This document shows, piece after piece, positions 52,553 through 61,714 of a stretch of DNA of 64,000 nt. Numbering within the stretch: the first letter of the stretch is position 1; every line of letters begins with the position of its first letter. The position numbers and the translations under genes were made by a program. Origin of the DNA: Myxococcales bacterium (lineage in GTDB: Bacteria; Myxococcota_A; Polyangia; Palsa-1104; SHYY01); NCBI GenBank assembly GCA_009692555.1, contig SHYY01000005.1:1-64000 (forward strand), in the 5' to 3' direction. Below the pieces are notes generated by a model, which was not told the DNA's origin, ran no database searches, and saw nothing but the letters and a program-made list of their open reading frames with translations.

Positions 52553-53371
52553 CTAGCGCTGGATGAATCCCATCACATTCGTCGAATCCGGCTGGAGCGA
52601 GTAGACCGCCACCCCCACCGCCGCGCCCACCGCCACGCCGCCGACGATCGCCCAGAGATACCAGCGCTTGTACCAGGGCAGCAGCCCCGCCGCGCGGGTC
52701 ATCTCCGCGCGCACCTCGACGGTGGCGTCGGGCGGGACGTCGATCCGCGCCGCGAAGGGCGAGTAGTCGGGCTTGGCCAGCTCCACCCGGTAGCTGCGCG
52801 GCGCGAGCACCTTCAGCTTGCCCTCGAGCGGGGTCTCGCCGCGTGGCTGGTTGTTGATCGTTACCGTCGCCCCGTCGACGTTGGCGGTGACGACGATGAA
52901 GCCGTAGCGCTTGAACACCTCGGGCGGGTAGAGCTGCCGCAGCCAGCCCAGGATCTTCTTGTCCTCCACCTCCTCGGCCGAGGGCAGCACCTCGGAGAGC
53001 TGCCCGGTCACTGCCTGCGTCTCGACATCGATCCGCTGCAGCGCGAGCACCACGTCGCCGACCTTCGAGACCCCGAGGAGCAGCACCTCGTCGACCTCCA
53101 GGCTGGTGCCCACCTTGGCGACGCATGGCGCATCACCCGCGCAGCGCGCCACGGCGGCGTCGATCGCCGCGCTTCGCCTGCGCGCCTCTTGCGGGTCAAC
53201 CACCGTCAGCGCGGTGGTCTTCTTCAGCCGCTCGGCGATCCGCCCACCGAGGTTTTGCACCTGCTCCACCCCGGCGCGAAACTCCAGCACCGCCACGCGC
53301 CGCCGCTCCTCCGCCAGCGACGGGCGGGCGACGGCAGAGAGCATCGCCAGCGCCACCAGCGCGCGCTTCAA
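52553..53371 (-). CDS. PEGA-domain protein with C-terminal membrane anchor
   Basis: The TTG start at 53371 overlaps the upstream stop (TTGA) and gives 272 residues with a signal peptide (MKRALVALAMLSAVARPSLA). Residues 24-140 resemble the periplasmic part that measures protein abundance in Myxococcota TolB-like proteins (VAVLEFRAGVEQVQNLGGRI, VAKVGTSLEVDEVLLLGVSK). A PEGA repeat follows (FIVVTANVDGATVTINNQPR, GETPLEGKLKVLAPRSYRVE), then a single membrane span (WYLWAIVGGVAVGAAVGVAV). PEGA domains are cell-surface or periplasmic modules of unknown ligand. Coupled to the propeller lipoprotein upstream. Confidence 0.83.
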   Translation of the reverse strand: MKRALVALAMLSAVARPSLAEERRRVAVLEFRAGVEQVQNLGGRIAERLKKTTALTVVDPQEARRRSAAIDAAVARCAGDAPCVAKVGTSLEVDEVLLLGVSKVGDVVLALQRIDVETQAVTGQLSEVLPSAEEVEDKKILGWLRQLYPPEVFKRYGFIVVTANVDGATVTINNQPRGETPLEGKLKVLAPRSYRVELAKPDYSPFAARIDVPPDATVEVRAEMTRAAGLLPWYKRWYLWAIVGGVAVGAAVGVAVYSLQPDSTNVMGFIQR

Positions 53372-55020
53372 GAAGACCCCATGAGGATGCTGATCCCCGA
53401 CGGCGCGAACCCCGACGAGAGGCGGCAGTCGCTGCGCGTGGCGCTCCCCACCGGCCGGCAGCCGAAGGTGCAGTCGTAGCACTGCGTCGAGCACTTCCCG
53501 TCCTCGATCCCCTTGATCGCCTGGTAGCCGAGCGCGCCCGACGAGATGTCCACCTCGAACAGGCGGTAGACGTTCTCGATGAACTCGAGGTCGCAGTAGT
53601 AGTCGGTGATGTTGGACTGCTTGAGCTCGAAATAGCGCTGCGGCATCCCGGTCTTGGTCACGTAGCTGTAGCGCAGCCGGCTGGCGATCAGGAGGTGCGT
53701 CCCGTCGGGGCTGAGCGCGACGTCGTAGGCATCGAAGCGATCGGGCGAGAGCGGTGGGATCGCCACCGGGAATCCGTCGGCGCCAACGAAATCGAGCGGC
53801 TGCTTGGGCAGCGGGAGCGCCACCCGCGACACCCCGGTCGCCGTCGCCACGAACAGCTCGCCGAAGGGGCGTGTCGGGTCCTTGGTGCGCGGGCTGTCGG
53901 GATCGATCGGCACCGGCTGCTCCCGGATCGTACCGAGGACTCCGGCGATCCGATCGCCCACCGAGATGATGTCGTACACCCCGGGCCCACCGACGGGTGG
54001 GCGTGCACCGTTCTCGAAGATCACTCCGGGCGCGTTGCACGGCGACGCCATCAGCACGTTGCCCTGGGCGTCGTAGGCCACGTCGGTGGTGCCCGGGGGG
54101 GCCATGCGCGCGGCCGGGGCCACCCCGTCGACGGGGAAGGTGTAGAGCGTCGCCGGCGGAGCCTTCGCGCAGTTGTCGGCCGCGTTCTCCCAGGGGGGTC
54201 CGGCGATCACCGCGATCTGGCTGCTGTCGGGGTGGAAGGCCGCCACCCGCGCCGCCGGGTCCTTCAGGACCAGCAGCAGCTCCCCGGGCGAGCGGCCGGC
54301 CAGCAGCGACGGGAGATCGGCGATCACCACCACCCCCTGATCGGTCACCACGGCCGCTGCGTGATCGTCGGGAGCCACCGCGATCGAACGGATCGCCGTC
54401 GCTCCCGGGAGCGTCACCCTCCCGGAGCGACGGATGGTGAGCGTATCGACCACGTCGATGTCGCTCTTCGTCCCCACCAGCAGAAAGCGCCCATCGTGGG
54501 TCGAGGCGGTGGCCCGCGCTGGCCCCGGATCCCCGAGCTCGGCCATCGCCGGGAACTCCGTCAGCGCCGGCAGCGTCGTATCGAGAGCCATCAGCTGCGC
54601 CGCCGCCGGGAGCGCCTGCATCCCCGCTGGCGCGATCGCGCGCCCCGCCCCATAGAACGCGAGCGGCTTGCGGAGGTGGAGCGTCACCTCGTTCAGGATC
54701 CCCGATGTGATGGTCACGTCGCGGGTCCGTGCCAGGCCGAGCAGCAGGCCACCGCCGCGGACCGACATCCGCACGTCGTAGGTGCCGACGCGGATCGGGC
54801 CGATCGCCGTCTCGACTCCCGCCTCGCCCTTGGCGCTCACCGGAGGTCCAAGCTGGACCAGTGTCCGCTCGTCGGTGAGCACGATCGAATCGGCCCGTGG
54901 ATCGGCGAGCGGAGAGAGCGACTGCTCGCTCGGGGCCTCGAGGGTGAAGTAGACCGTTCCCTGCCCGCACGCCGCCGCGAGCCCGGCTGCCGTCGCTACC
55001 GCGAGCCCGAGGAGCCGCAT
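53368..55020 (-). CDS. Secreted propeller-like lipoprotein
   Basis: The start at 55020 gives 550 residues with a lipoprotein signal (LAAAC, Cys18). The mature protein begins with a beta-sandwich segment (VYFTLEAPSEQSLSPLADPR, IGPIRVGTYDVRMSVRGGGL) and continues as a WD40/YVTN-type propeller: STHDGRFLLVGTKSDIDVVD, IAVAPDDHAAAVVTDQGVVV, FHPDSSQIAVIAGPPW, and LSPDGTHLLIASRLRYSYV. A Cys-rich C-terminus (CSTQCYDCTFGCRPVG) is unusual. Divergent from the Ser/Thr kinase, with a 106-base gap. Confidence 0.8.
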   Translation of the reverse strand: MRLLGLAVATAAGLAAACGQGTVYFTLEAPSEQSLSPLADPRADSIVLTDERTLVQLGPPVSAKGEAGVETAIGPIRVGTYDVRMSVRGGGLLLGLARTRDVTITSGILNEVTLHLRKPLAFYGAGRAIAPAGMQALPAAAQLMALDTTLPALTEFPAMAELGDPGPARATASTHDGRFLLVGTKSDIDVVDTLTIRRSGRVTLPGATAIRSIAVAPDDHAAAVVTDQGVVVIADLPSLLAGRSPGELLLVLKDPAARVAAFHPDSSQIAVIAGPPWENAADNCAKAPPATLYTFPVDGVAPAARMAPPGTTDVAYDAQGNVLMASPCNAPGVIFENGARPPVGGPGVYDIISVGDRIAGVLGTIREQPVPIDPDSPRTKDPTRPFGELFVATATGVSRVALPLPKQPLDFVGADGFPVAIPPLSPDRFDAYDVALSPDGTHLLIASRLRYSYVTKTGMPQRYFELKQSNITDYYCDLEFIENVYRLFEVDISSGALGYQAIKGIEDGKCSTQCYDCTFGCRPVGSATRSDCRLSSGFAPSGISILMGSS

Positions 55021-55098
55021 CGAGCGCCACTGTACCCCGCCACACGGCCACCGCGCAAACGCGCGCAGCCTGAACGGGGCGCAGGTTGAAAAACCCGA

Positions 55099-55130
55099 GG
55101 GAGGTCCGTATGATCGCTGTCCCACCATGA
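55099..55130 (+). promoter_or_regulatory. Leader mini-ORF overlapping the kinase start codon
   Basis: A good ribosome binding site (GGGAGG, 55099-55104) precedes an ATG at 55110, which opens a six-codon reading frame (Met-Ile-Ala-Val-Pro-Pro) ending in TGA at 55128-55130. The kinase ATG at 55127-55129 overlaps that stop as ATGA and has no ribosome binding site of its own. Translation of the kinase should depend on termination and re-initiation. Confidence 0.55.
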
Positions 55131-56797
55131 TCGCCCCCGCCACCCAGCGGCCGGACCAGGACCTGCCCCAGGTCTTCGGCCGCTACCTGCTGCTCAAGCG
55201 CCTCTCGCGCGGCGGGATGGGGGAGATCTTTCTCGGCAAGCTGGGCGAGATCCAGGGCTTCGAGAAGCCGGTGATCATCAAGAAGATCCTCCCCAACCTC
55301 TCGGCCGACGACGAGTTCATCAAGCGCTTCATCGACGAGGCGCAGGTGGCGATCAAGCTGAACCACGCCAACATCGCCCCGGTGTTCGAGGTGGGCAAGG
55401 TCGACGGCGACTACTTCCTGGCCCTCGAATACATCGAGGGGCGCGATCTCCGGCGCCTCATCACCCGCTCGCGCGATCAGCGCGCCCGCCTCCCGCCCGA
55501 CCTCTGTCTGTTCGTCGCCCGCGAGCTGGTCTCGGGCCTCGGCTACGCGCACCGCCGGACGGACACCGAGGGGAGCCCGCTGGCGCTGGTCCACTGCGAC
55601 ATCTCGCCGCCCAACGTGATGGTCTCCTTCGAGGGCGAGGTGAAGGTGATCGACTTCGGGATCGCCAAGAGCGCGATCCGGATCGCCGGCTCGAACCCCA
55701 ACATGGGCTTCGGCAAGTTCGGCTACATGGCCCCCGAGCAGCTGGTGCGCGGCGGGATCGTCGACCGGCGCACCGACATCTATGCTGCGGGCGTGGTGCT
55801 CTACGAGCTGCTCACCGGCGAGCGCCTGTTCATCTTCACCGAAGGTGCCGACTACAAGCAGATCGCGCGGATCGTCACGCGCGGCGAGTTCACCCCGGTG
55901 TCGCGTCGCGATCCACGGCTCGACCCGTCGCTGGACCCGATCGTCGGCAAAGCGCTCGCCCCGCGCGCCGAGGACCGCTACCAGACCGCGGAGGAGTTCC
56001 GCGACGCGCTCCAGCAGAAGCTCTACCAGATGAATCCGACCATCTCCGGCGACGCGCTGGCGGCCTACATGCGCCGCCTGTTTGCCGACGAGATCGAGGA
56101 GGAGCGGGCGCTGATCGCCTCCGCCCGCGCGGTCGACATCGAGGAGTTCCAGGATCAGCTCACCGGCTCGGCGACGCACACCGTCACCTTCGCCCGCGCG
56201 CGGCAGTTCGAGGGCGAGGAGCGGCCCGAGAGCGAGCGCAAGCCGGTGGTCGAGTCGTCGCTGTCGATCCACGCGCGCAAGAACGGAGTGGTCGCGCTCG
56301 CCGCCGCGGGCGCGATGATCGCAGGCGGCTACCTCGTCTTCCTGATCGCCACGCGCGGCTCGCCTCCTCCCCCACCTCCTGCGGTGCTGGTGGCCCGGTC
56401 TACGCCGGCGCCCGAGGTCGCGCCGCCGGTCGTCGCGCCTCCCCCGGTCGTCGCATCGCCGGTGGTGACCCCGCTGCCTCCGGCCGCCAAGGCGGGCGAC
56501 GGGCCGAAGCTGAACAAGGTGAAAAAGATCGTCGCGGGGTTGAAGGTCGCCAAGGTGGAGGAGGTCGATCTCGGGCTGCCGACCAAGCGCAGCCACGAGT
56601 CGGTCGAGGCGAAGTTCCGCACCGTCAAGCACGAGTACGACGGCTTCAAGGGCGAGTACGGCGCGCGCCTCGAATCGCAGTGGAACGCCATCACCAGCGA
56701 GATGGTGTTCGGGAAGGGCGACACGAAGTACGACAAGCTCGACGCGATGCTTGACACCCTGCGCCGCGAGATGGGCAAGGTCCGCAGCGGCGGCTAG
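55127..56797 (+). CDS. Transmembrane Ser/Thr protein kinase, non-RD
   Basis: The 556-residue protein has a eukaryote-type kinase domain: glycine loop LSRGGMGEIF (26-35), Lys52 (VIIKKIL), catalytic loop HCDISPPNVM with Asp158 and Asn163, DFG at 176-178, activation segment GKFGYMAPEQL. The Arg of the HRD motif is Cys157, so it belongs to the non-RD group and may not need activation-loop phosphorylation. A single membrane span lies near 388-409, after which comes a Pro-rich stretch and an unknown helical domain of about 100 residues outside the membrane. A typical Myxococcota sensor kinase; the ligand may be linked to the divergent propeller lipoprotein and PEGA protein. Confidence 0.92.
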   Translation: MIAPATQRPDQDLPQVFGRYLLLKRLSRGGMGEIFLGKLGEIQGFEKPVIIKKILPNLSADDEFIKRFIDEAQVAIKLNHANIAPVFEVGKVDGDYFLALEYIEGRDLRRLITRSRDQRARLPPDLCLFVARELVSGLGYAHRRTDTEGSPLALVHCDISPPNVMVSFEGEVKVIDFGIAKSAIRIAGSNPNMGFGKFGYMAPEQLVRGGIVDRRTDIYAAGVVLYELLTGERLFIFTEGADYKQIARIVTRGEFTPVSRRDPRLDPSLDPIVGKALAPRAEDRYQTAEEFRDALQQKLYQMNPTISGDALAAYMRRLFADEIEEERALIASARAVDIEEFQDQLTGSATHTVTFARARQFEGEERPESERKPVVESSLSIHARKNGVVALAAAGAMIAGGYLVFLIATRGSPPPPPPAVLVARSTPAPEVAPPVVAPPPVVASPVVTPLPPAAKAGDGPKLNKVKKIVAGLKVAKVEEVDLGLPTKRSHESVEAKFRTVKHEYDGFKGEYGARLESQWNAITSEMVFGKGDTKYDKLDAMLDTLRREMGKVRSGG

Positions 56798-57867
56798 CTA
56801 CCGTTTCCGTCTTTCGCGTCCAGGCCAATCGCCGCCGTCAGGTCGGGCAGCCCGTCGCGCGCGAGCAGCCTCAGCAGGCCGCGATTGATGCGGCGCACCA
56901 TTCCCGGCCCCTCGTAGATCAGCCCGGTGTACACCTGCACCAGCGATGCGCCGGCGCGGATCTTCTCGTAGGCGTCGGCGGCGGTGAAGATGCCGCCCAC
57001 ACCGAGGATCGGGACCCTCCCGCGCGTGGCGCGGTAGAGGCGGCGCACGGTTTCGGTGGCGAGCGCGCGCAGCGGGGCGCCGCTCAGCCCGCCTGCTTCG
57101 GCGGTGGCCGGCGACGGGGCGAGCCCCTCCCGGCCGATTGTGGTGTTGGCGGCAACGAACCCCGCGGCACCCCCTTCGAGGGCGGCGGCGGCGGTCTCGG
57201 CGAGCGCGTCAGCCTCGAGATCGGGGGCCAGCTTGATCAGCACGGGCACCCCGCCCGCCGCCGCCACCGCAGCCGCCACCAGCGCGCCCACCGAAGAGGG
57301 ATTTTGCAGTGCGCGCAGCCCGACGGTGTTCGGCGAGCTGACGTTGATCACGAAGTAGTCCGCCACCTGGCGGAGTGCGCCGATCGCCGCCCGGTAGTCC
57401 TCCTCCGCCGCCTCGTTTGGTGTGTCGCGATTCCTGCCGACGTTGACCCCGACAGGGACCCGCCGCGTTCCCAGGGCCAAAAGCCGCTCCCGCACCGCCT
57501 CCGCCCCATCGCTGTTGAAGCCCATCCGGTTGATGATCGCAAGGTCCGCCACCAGCCGGAACAGGCGCGGCTTCGGGTTGCCCTCCTGCGGCCGCGGCGT
57601 CACCGTCCCGATCTCGACGTACCCGAACCCGAGGTCGGGCCACGCATCAACCGCCTCGGCGTGCTTGTCGAGCCCCGCGGCGAGCCCGACCGGATTCGCG
57701 AACTCGCGGCCGAACAGCCGCACCCGCAGGCGCGGATCCTCGACGGTGAGCAGCCAGCGCGCGAGCCCGCGCAAGGCCCTCCAGCGCCCCAGCCGTTCCA
57801 TCACCAGCCGATGCGCCTCCTCGGCGTCCCGGCGGAACAGCCATGGCCGCGCCAGCCCGTACATCAC
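56794..57867 (-). CDS. pyrD: Dihydroorotate dehydrogenase (quinone), class 2
   Basis: The 357-residue product has the class 2 N-terminal membrane-associating helix (YGLARPWLFRRDAEEAHRL), PVGLAAGLDKHAEA, the FMN site blocks GYVEIGTVTPRPQEGNPKPRLFR and INRMGFNS, the catalytic Ser in INVSSPNTVGLR, and VLIKLAPDLE, GFVAANTT, GVGGIFTAADAYEKIRAGASLVQVYT. It oxidises dihydroorotate to orotate with ubiquinone or menaquinone. Two tandem ATGs are possible starts. Its end overlaps the stop of the convergent kinase gene by four bases. Confidence 0.95.
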   Translation of the reverse strand: MMYGLARPWLFRRDAEEAHRLVMERLGRWRALRGLARWLLTVEDPRLRVRLFGREFANPVGLAAGLDKHAEAVDAWPDLGFGYVEIGTVTPRPQEGNPKPRLFRLVADLAIINRMGFNSDGAEAVRERLLALGTRRVPVGVNVGRNRDTPNEAAEEDYRAAIGALRQVADYFVINVSSPNTVGLRALQNPSSVGALVAAAVAAAGGVPVLIKLAPDLEADALAETAAAALEGGAAGFVAANTTIGREGLAPSPATAEAGGLSGAPLRALATETVRRLYRATRGRVPILGVGGIFTAADAYEKIRAGASLVQVYTGLIYEGPGMVRRINRGLLRLLARDGLPDLTAAIGLDAKDGNGS

Positions 57868-57936
57868 CCCGTCCTACCACATCGGCGCCACCGAAGCGTG
57901 CCGTCGCAGCCAACCGGCGGCGGCGGTTTTACGTGA

Positions 57937-58339
<403 letters not shown>

Positions 58340-58368
58340 AGACCCGCACCGACGAGACGCTCTGCAGC

Positions 58369-58902
58369 CTACGGGTTCAGCCGATCCCAGCAGGCGCCCG
58401 CCTCGAGCAGCTCGTAATGCACCGGACCGAAGCCCACCGTCTCGCCGACGCTCACTGAACCCCCGCCACGCGTGCCCAGGCGGCGACCGGCGATCCACGT
58501 CCCGTTGCGCGATCCGGCGTCGAACAGATCCAGCTGATCACGCTGCGGGCCGAGGCGGAAGAAGGCGTGGAACTTCGAGACCGAGACGTCGCGCACCACG
58601 ACGTCGTTGTTCATCGTGCGGCCGATGGTGATCATCGACGGGAACGGCTCCTGGACCTTCCTGACCGCGAGCACGTCGGGGTGCGAGGGCTCGGGTGGGG
58701 CCGTCGGGAGGATCACCAGCGCGGGCGTGGCGTGGGTGGGGGTCGCGCCGCCGGGACGCATCAGCGGGCCGCGGCGGATGAGGAACAGGAACGGGCAGGC
58801 GGCGGCGAACTGCGTCGGTGAGAGGCGGCGCGCCATGCTCACGTAGTCGGTGAGCGGGCCGTTCGCGACCGGATCCGGCAGGCCGCCGCCGACCTCTCTC
58901 AC
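58369..58902 (-). CDS. FHA-domain protein
   Basis: The frame from a GTG at 58902 gives 177 residues. The C-terminal FHA domain is clear: MITIGRTMNNDVVVRDVSVS, KFHAFFRLG and DAGSRNGTWIAGRRLGTRG, with the phosphothreonine-binding GR, S and N residues. FHA domains bind phospho-Thr, in Myxococcota usually on Ser/Thr-kinase substrates. An overlapping minus-strand frame upstream (MEVAKAIVQDAAVRE from 58942) could be the true N-terminus if an AG-repeat indel is present. A pairing with the Ser/Thr kinase at 55127 is plausible. Confidence 0.8.
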   Translation of the reverse strand: MREVGGGLPDPVANGPLTDYVSMARRLSPTQFAAACPFLFLIRRGPLMRPGGATPTHATPALVILPTAPPEPSHPDVLAVRKVQEPFPSMITIGRTMNNDVVVRDVSVSKFHAFFRLGPQRDQLDLFDAGSRNGTWIAGRRLGTRGGGSVSVGETVGFGPVHYELLEAGACWDRLNP

Positions 58903-59076
58903 GTACTGCAGCGTCCTGAACGATTGCCTTGGCCACCTCCACGCAGGGCGTGCCTGCCGGGCCCGTGAGCAGGGAGTGCGCCGAAGCTGGAACTCGTTGT
59001 CTGGTGCGGAGATCAGGCCGAGATGGGGACCTCCGCGATCGGTCGCGGTCAGTCAGTTGACGTGCCGGGGAGGGGG

Positions 59077-60438
59077 CTAAAGCGGCGCGCTGCGCGAGCG
59101 GCGGCGGAGGGCGCGGGCGAGGCCGAACAGGGCGAGGAGTACCAGGGCGCAGCCGGCGACGCTGTCGGGATCGACGCGGGTGGTGAGGGAGCAGCCGCCC
59201 TTGCCGCGGTCACTGGCCGAGCCGGAGCAGTTTCCACCGGCCTTGCAGGTGGTGCCGGGGGGGCATGTGACGATCTTGCACTGGTCGTCGACGCACTTGC
59301 CGGAGCCGTTCTCGCAGATGCTCGGCGGCACGCAGGTCTTGTCGCGGCAGTAGTCGGGAACGCAGCTGCCGGCCGCGCAGCCGCTCACGCCGAGGGGGCA
59401 GCAGATCTCGCCGTCGGGGCACTCCTTGCCGGCGCAGGGGTCCTTCTGGCAGCCGCCGTCAATGCACTTCTCGTTGGCCTTGCAGCCGTCCTTGCACGCG
59501 CCGACGCACTTGCCGAGGCGGCAGAACTGGTCCTTGTTGCAGGTCATGCCCATGCACGGATCGGGGACGCAGCGCGGCGCCGGGTCGAGCTCGCTCTTGC
59601 GGCACACCTGGCCGTCGGGGCAGCCGTTCGAGTAGCAGGAGTCGTCGCACAGGACGCTGCCGAACTCGCCGCCGGCGATCTGGTCGATCACCTTGCCGAG
59701 CGCGGTCTGGAGGGTCGCCGCGTCGGAGGCGCTGTAGTAGCAGTGGATGTTCTTGCCGTCGCAGTTCTTGGGCGATGCGCCGCCGGAGTAGGCCATCTCG
59801 TCCAGGTTTCTCTTGTTGACGCCCATCTCGCCGTCGAAGCCGACCACGAAGGTGAGGATCTTCGCGTTGCGGGCGATGTTGATCTGGTCGATCGTCCACT
59901 CGGAGGAGCCGTCGGGGGCGGAGAGGGTCTCGAGATCCTTGCGGTTGCAGCTCGGCTCACCGTCGGTGACGAGGATTAGGAAGTTGTTGCGGGCGGCGTC
60001 GTGGAGGATCATGTCCTCGGTGGCGCGCTTGATCGCCTCGCCGGTGTTGGTCCTCGAGCCGGGGACAGGCATCGCGGCCTTGAGGAGGGTGATGACGTCG
60101 TTTGAGCGCAGGGAGCGATCCTCCATCGGGCCGGCGGGCTCGACGTCGATCTTGGTGTCGTTGTAGCACTTCGCGTCGTCCTTGAAGGCGTCGGACTGGA
60201 ACAGCTGGAGGCCGAAGGGGACCCGGTCGCCGTACTGGTTGACCAGGCCCAGCACCGCCTGCGTCAGCAGCTCGAACTTGCTCGGGTGGGTCTTGCCGCC
60301 GTTCGGATCGTCTGCCATCGAGCTCGACTGATCGAGGACGAACATGATGTTCGGGCAGGTCTTGGCGGCGGCGGGTCCGGCGAGGGCCGCGCCGGCGAAG
60401 GCGACGGCGAGGGACAGACTCAGGCGATTCGGCGACAT
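59077..60438 (-). CDS. Secreted von Willebrand factor A protein with EGF-like Cys repeats and MYXO-CTERM-like tail
   Basis: The start at 60438 has GGAGG upstream and gives 453 residues with a signal peptide. The VWA domain has a complete MIDAS: FVLDQSSSM (Asp36, Ser38, Ser40), a Thr in SRTNTGEAI and LVTDGEPSC. It is followed by repeated Cys-rich units (CPDGQVCRKSELDPAPRC, C..G.C and DGC types). The end CSLTTRVDPDSVAGCALVLL then ALFGLARALRRRSRSAPL is a Cys, hydrophobic span and Arg cluster like the MYXO-CTERM sorting signal, so the protein is probably anchored and then moved to the cell surface. Role: metal-dependent adhesion or binding. Confidence 0.88.
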   Translation of the reverse strand: MSPNRLSLSLAVAFAGAALAGPAAAKTCPNIMFVLDQSSSMADDPNGGKTHPSKFELLTQAVLGLVNQYGDRVPFGLQLFQSDAFKDDAKCYNDTKIDVEPAGPMEDRSLRSNDVITLLKAAMPVPGSRTNTGEAIKRATEDMILHDAARNNFLILVTDGEPSCNRKDLETLSAPDGSSEWTIDQINIARNAKILTFVVGFDGEMGVNKRNLDEMAYSGGASPKNCDGKNIHCYYSASDAATLQTALGKVIDQIAGGEFGSVLCDDSCYSNGCPDGQVCRKSELDPAPRCVPDPCMGMTCNKDQFCRLGKCVGACKDGCKANEKCIDGGCQKDPCAGKECPDGEICCPLGVSGCAAGSCVPDYCRDKTCVPPSICENGSGKCVDDQCKIVTCPPGTTCKAGGNCSGSASDRGKGGCSLTTRVDPDSVAGCALVLLALFGLARALRRRSRSAPL

Positions 60439-60487
60439 CGTGAAACCTCCATGCGAGGGGACAGTATCCGCCAGGCGCGGCGATTTC

Positions 60488-61099
60488 TCAATCTCCCGCC
60501 GTTTCCGACGGAAGGCGGCGCAGCGCGTCGGCGACGAATTCGAGGCGGTCCTGGCCAAAGAACAGCTCCTCCCCGACGAGGAACGAGGGGACACCGAACA
60601 CCCCGGAGCGGGCCGCCTCGTCGGTGAGGTCGCGCAGGCGCTGCTTGATGGCGGGTTCCTCCGAGGCGCGGAGGAGCGCCGGAGCGTCGAGGCCGAGCGA
60701 GGCGGCGATCTCGCCCAGCACCGTCCGGTCGGCGAGATCCCGATCGTCCGCCCAGGCGGCGCGGTAGAGCGCGTGGGAGAGCGGGACGAGCGCCTCGCCC
60801 GAAGCCAGCGCGAGGCGCAGCGCAAAGGCGGTGCGGATCGGGAAGCGCGAGGGCCAGCGGAACGGGACGCGCAGGTGGTCGGCCCAGTGGGCGAGGTCGC
60901 GCGCCTGGTAGCGGCGGCGCGGCTCGCTCATCGCGAACAGCGGGACGTCGGGCGTTCCGATCGCGCGGAACAACCCGCCGAGGAGGAGCGGGCGCCACGA
61001 GACGGTGGCACCTGCGGCGGCGGCGACGCGCTCGATCTGCGTCGACCCGAGGTAGGCGAAGGGGCTCGAGAAGTCGAAGTAGAAGATCACCGAGCTCAC
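60488..61099 (-). CDS. DsbA-fold / 2-hydroxychromene-2-carboxylate isomerase-like protein (second copy)
   Basis: A GTG start at 61099 in a GTGA overlap with the preceding gene gives 203 residues. The motif FYFDFSSPFAYLGSTQIERV matches the HCCA isomerase/kappa-GST group, in which Ser in SPF/SPY contacts glutathione or another thiol. Further family blocks are WRPLLLGGLFRAIG, RYQARDLAHWADHLRVPFRW and RSGVFGVPSFLVGEELFFGQDRL. The substrate may be an aromatic ring-cleavage product or a glutathione-like thiol. It is 68 percent similar by eye in layout to the preceding gene. Confidence 0.85.
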   Translation of the reverse strand: MSSVIFYFDFSSPFAYLGSTQIERVAAAAGATVSWRPLLLGGLFRAIGTPDVPLFAMSEPRRRYQARDLAHWADHLRVPFRWPSRFPIRTAFALRLALASGEALVPLSHALYRAAWADDRDLADRTVLGEIAASLGLDAPALLRASEEPAIKQRLRDLTDEAARSGVFGVPSFLVGEELFFGQDRLEFVADALRRLPSETAGD

Positions 61100-61701
61100 C
61101 CGGGCGCCTCCCACCCGGCGAGCGCGCGGGCGACGAAGTGGAGGCGGTCCTGGCCAAAGAACAGGTGGCGACGTCCGTCGGGGCCGTCCCGGAGCACGAC
61201 GAAGGAGGGCGCGCCGAAGATCCCCTCGCCCACCGCCTCGTCGGTGACGGCGCGCAGGCGTGCCTTGATGTCCAGGCGATCGATCGCGGCGATTGCAAGG
61301 CCGTGATCGGTGGCGATCGCGGCGAGGACCGTGCGGTCGGCGACGTCGCGCCCGTCGACCCAGTAGGCGCGGAAGAGGGCTTTCGCGAGGGCGGGGAGGG
61401 CGGTCGGCTCGGCGGCCGAGATCAGGCGCATCGCGTCGACGGTGCGGCGGGGGTGCTCGGCAGGGAAGTGAAAGGGAACCTTCCAGCGATCGGCCCAGCG
61501 GTGCATGTCGAGGAGGTTCATGCGCCCCTTCGCCGCGGTGCCGGGAGACCCCGGCGACCCGATCGCGCGGAACACGCCACCGAGGAGCATCGGCCGCCAC
61601 GCGAGAACGGCACCGCCCTCCTCGGCCACTCGCTCGATCTGCGTCGACGCGAGGTAGGCGTAGGGGCAGACGACGTCGAAGAAGAAGCGCAGCTCCTTCA
61701 T
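61096..61701 (-). CDS. DsbA-fold / 2-hydroxychromene-2-carboxylate isomerase-like protein (first copy)
   Basis: The 201-residue product begins MKELRFFFDVVCPYAYLAST, where Cys-Pro replaces the Ser-Pro of its neighbour, giving a possible thiol nucleophile. Remaining blocks match the isomerase family: WRPMLLGGVFRAIG, MNLLDMHRWADRWKVPFHFP, VGEGIFGAPSFVVLRDG, HLFFGQDRLHFV. The difference in the active site suggests that the tandem pair has diverged in chemistry or substrate. It is 13 bases downstream of the YkgJ-type gene. Confidence 0.85.
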   Translation of the reverse strand: MKELRFFFDVVCPYAYLASTQIERVAEEGGAVLAWRPMLLGGVFRAIGSPGSPGTAAKGRMNLLDMHRWADRWKVPFHFPAEHPRRTVDAMRLISAAEPTALPALAKALFRAYWVDGRDVADRTVLAAIATDHGLAIAAIDRLDIKARLRAVTDEAVGEGIFGAPSFVVLRDGPDGRRHLFFGQDRLHFVARALAGWEAPG

Positions 61702-61714
61702 GCGCGGCAGGCGA

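Noticed and set aside
34835-56632. Very long antisense reading frames of 600-1359 codons
   Set aside because: They are shadows caused by high GC at third positions; they lack ribosome binding sites and overlap well-supported genes on the other strand.
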